Positions 63,046-64,000 of a stretch of 64,000 bases of DNA are shown one piece after another. The number at the start of each line of letters is the position of its first letter. The first letter of the stretch is position 1. A program made the translations under genes and the position numbers. The notes under the pieces are model-generated. The model saw only the letters and a program-made list of their open reading frames with translations. It ran no database searches and was not told the origin of the DNA. Source of the DNA: Amulumruptor sp947039275 (GTDB lineage Bacteria; Bacteroidota; Bacteroidia; Bacteroidales; Muribaculaceae); NCBI GenBank assembly GCA_947039275.1, contig CAMQYL010000006.1, positions 1 to 64,000 on the forward strand, given 5' to 3'.

Positions 63046-63384
63046 GTAGGGACATGCCACAGCATAATGTCACTAACTTAAGCTAAATGCCTTCTCAAAG
63101 GCAAGACCTCCAGCGGAGGTCTACATATTAGGCCATGGTCATCCAAGCTGTCTATGCTTGTATGACCATGGTAGCAGCATACCATCCCTGATCAATGCCT
63201 CCATAGGAGGCACACATACGCCGCATCAGGTACGCCTCCTACAGAGGCGGAAAAGAGGTGGATAATCATTAACATGGGTCATCCAAGCCTAAACAGCTTG
63301 GATGACCCATGCCTAATATATCAGACCCATACTGGGTCTTTTGGGCGCTTAAGTTAGTGACATTGTGCCACGGCATGTCCCTAC
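63046..63384. repeat. GTAG-ended REP palindrome interrupted by a 299-bp element
   Basis: The outer parts, 63046-63065 (GTAGGGACATGCCACAGCAT) and 63365-63384 (GTGCCACGGCATGTCCCTAC), share TGCCACrGCAT. Joined with one copy of that 11-mer they give a 28-nt palindrome with GTAG and CTAC ends. This is the same size and layout as the copy at 46746-46773 and the same core as the REPINs. Confidence 0.82.
63066..63364. mobile_element. 299-bp non-autonomous element (MITE-like) built of seven hairpins
   Basis: Perfect 18-bp terminal inverted repeats, AATGTCACTAACTTAAGC, at both ends. Near-perfect 11-bp target duplication TGCCACrGCAT (63055-63065 and 63366-63376). No ORF inside. Hairpins: 63089-63102, 63104-63122, 63133-63171, 63196-63212, 63233-63249, 63273-63311 (16-bp perfect stem, arm CATGGGTCATCCAAGC) and 63323-63339 (followed by TTTT). 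The left and right halves are inverted, diverged copies of each other. An 11-bp duplication suits a DDE transposase such as IS4-family enzymes; the source enzyme is not in the window. Confidence 0.82.
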
Positions 63385-63459
63385 AACTAATCAACGACCA
63401 GCAGGAGATTTTTACAGCTGCGGTTAGTTTGTGGATTTTTGTGGAGTTTCAGCATAATG

Positions 63460-63491
63460 ATTGTTTTTAACGAAAAAGTTTGTAAATTTGC
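63460..63491 (+). promoter_or_regulatory. Promoter of the PCMD-type protein gene
   Basis: ATTG (63460-63463), a 19-nt spacer, then TAAATTTGC (63483-63491). The leader to the ATG at 63577 is about 78 nt. Confidence 0.75.
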
Positions 63492-63576
63492 GCGTAATCT
63501 GCATAAAAGTTGTAAGTTCACTCCGCATCGCGGATATTGCAATAGGAAACAATAATCTAACTAAAAAAGAAGAATC

Positions 63577-64000
63577 ATGAAGAAATTCTACACCCTGCTC
63601 GCAGCCCTCGGCGTGACCGCCTCCATGGCAGCGCAGCAGCTCCCTAACGCCAGCTTCGAGGATGACTGGGTTACATGCTATCCCTGGAGCAGCGACACCA
63701 ATCCTAATGGACCCTATGAAGGATCAAAAAGCAAAGGTTCCACTCCTAAGCCCTGGTGCATCGCCAATGTATATGCTATGGGAGGCCTGGGAGCTGCCGA
63801 AGTGGGCACAAAAACTGAAGGTCGCAATGGAGGATCTGCAGTCAAGCTGACCAACCAGACCGTATTCGGCCAGCAAATCCCAGGATACATGGCATTAGGT
63901 ACGACTTGGAACACCTCTGCACTTAAGGGATTTTCGCCTGATCCTGCGACCAAGGACGGCGGCTCTTTTGGAGGAACTGAATTTACCTATCGTCCCGACG
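63577..64000 (+). CDS. Secreted PCMD-like (putative carbohydrate metabolism domain) protein, 3' end outside the window
   Basis: 141 codons are visible and the gene runs off the window. Signal peptide 1-18 (MKKFYTLLAALGVTASMAAQ). The mature N-terminus begins QLPNASFEDDW, the typical opening of Bacteroidetes PCMD and similar jelly-roll domains, followed by PKPWCIANVY and GRNGGSAVKLTNQ. These domains are found in surface proteins of polysaccharide use. Family assignment rests on this opening only. Confidence 0.8.
   Translation, partial: MKKFYTLLAALGVTASMAAQQLPNASFEDDWVTCYPWSSDTNPNGPYEGSKSKGSTPKPWCIANVYAMGGLGAAEVGTKTEGRNGGSAVKLTNQTVFGQQIPGYMALGTTWNTSALKGFSPDPATKDGGSFGGTEFTYRPD

Noticed and set aside
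63089..63339. Repeated hairpins that could be taken for a CRISPR array
   Set aside because: Units differ in length and sequence, there are no constant repeats with unique spacers of equal size, and no cas genes. Terminal inverted repeats and a target duplication fit a mobile element.

Overview
The window is a chromosomal segment of a Bacteroidales bacterium, most likely a gut member of the Muribaculaceae or a close relative. The family-level guess is inference. The evidence for the order is: promoters of the Bacteroidota primary sigma factor type (TTTG or ATTG, a 19-20 nt spacer, then TAnnTTTG) instead of -35/-10 boxes; few Shine-Dalgarno sequences; a PorU-type C25 protease and proteins with type IX secretion C-terminal domains; a C10 (streptopain/interpain-like) protease; zinc-free forms of L36, S14 and S4; and a PCMD-type secreted protein.

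Layout. 1-90: 3' half of tRNA-Asn(GUU) and its terminator. 0.2-12 kb, + strand: a SulP anion transporter, a tiny acidic lipoprotein with its own promoter and terminator, a membrane-anchored GH25 lysozyme, a PorU-like C25 protease, the NADH sensor Rex with an overlapping FAH-like gene, and a second C25 protease. 12.3-16 kb, +: recJ-recQ. 16.2-35.4 kb, - strand: the str, S10, spc and alpha ribosomal clusters in one continuous array from rpsL to rplQ, including fusA, secY, map, infA and rpoA. It starts at a clear promoter at 35556-35588 and ends at a hairpin after rplQ. 35.8-40.1 kb, -: a C10 protease and, just upstream, a membrane-tethered TPR/AraC-type regulator. 40.1-46.7 kb, +: two small unknown proteins, a SUI1/YciH factor, an AddA/RecB-like helicase-nuclease and uvrC. 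46.8-63 kb, -: an LRR surface protein, pdxB, a membrane protein, purD, a THUMP rRNA methyltransferase with a long charged tail, a low-molecular-weight phosphatase, def, ruvX, a glycosyltransferase, a flippase, ruvB, yidC and pyrG. 63.6 kb to the end, +: the 5' end of a PCMD-type protein.

Themes. Most genes are housekeeping: translation, Sec/YidC membrane insertion, recombination and repair (recJ, recQ, addA-like, uvrC, ruvX, ruvB) and nucleotide or cofactor synthesis (purD, pyrG, pdxB). A second theme is cell-surface export: PorU, a C25 paralog, and C10 and LRR proteins that carry sorting-domain-like C termini.

The most interesting non-gene content is a family of GTAG-ended REP palindromes. 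There are two REPINs, one half copy, one variant with a different core, and one copy interrupted by a 299-bp non-coding mobile element. That element has 18-bp perfect terminal inverted repeats, an 11-bp near-perfect target duplication, and seven hairpins arranged as an inverted duplication with compensating base changes. Unexpected structured spacers also interrupt the ribosomal array, notably 392 bp between rpsK and rpsD.
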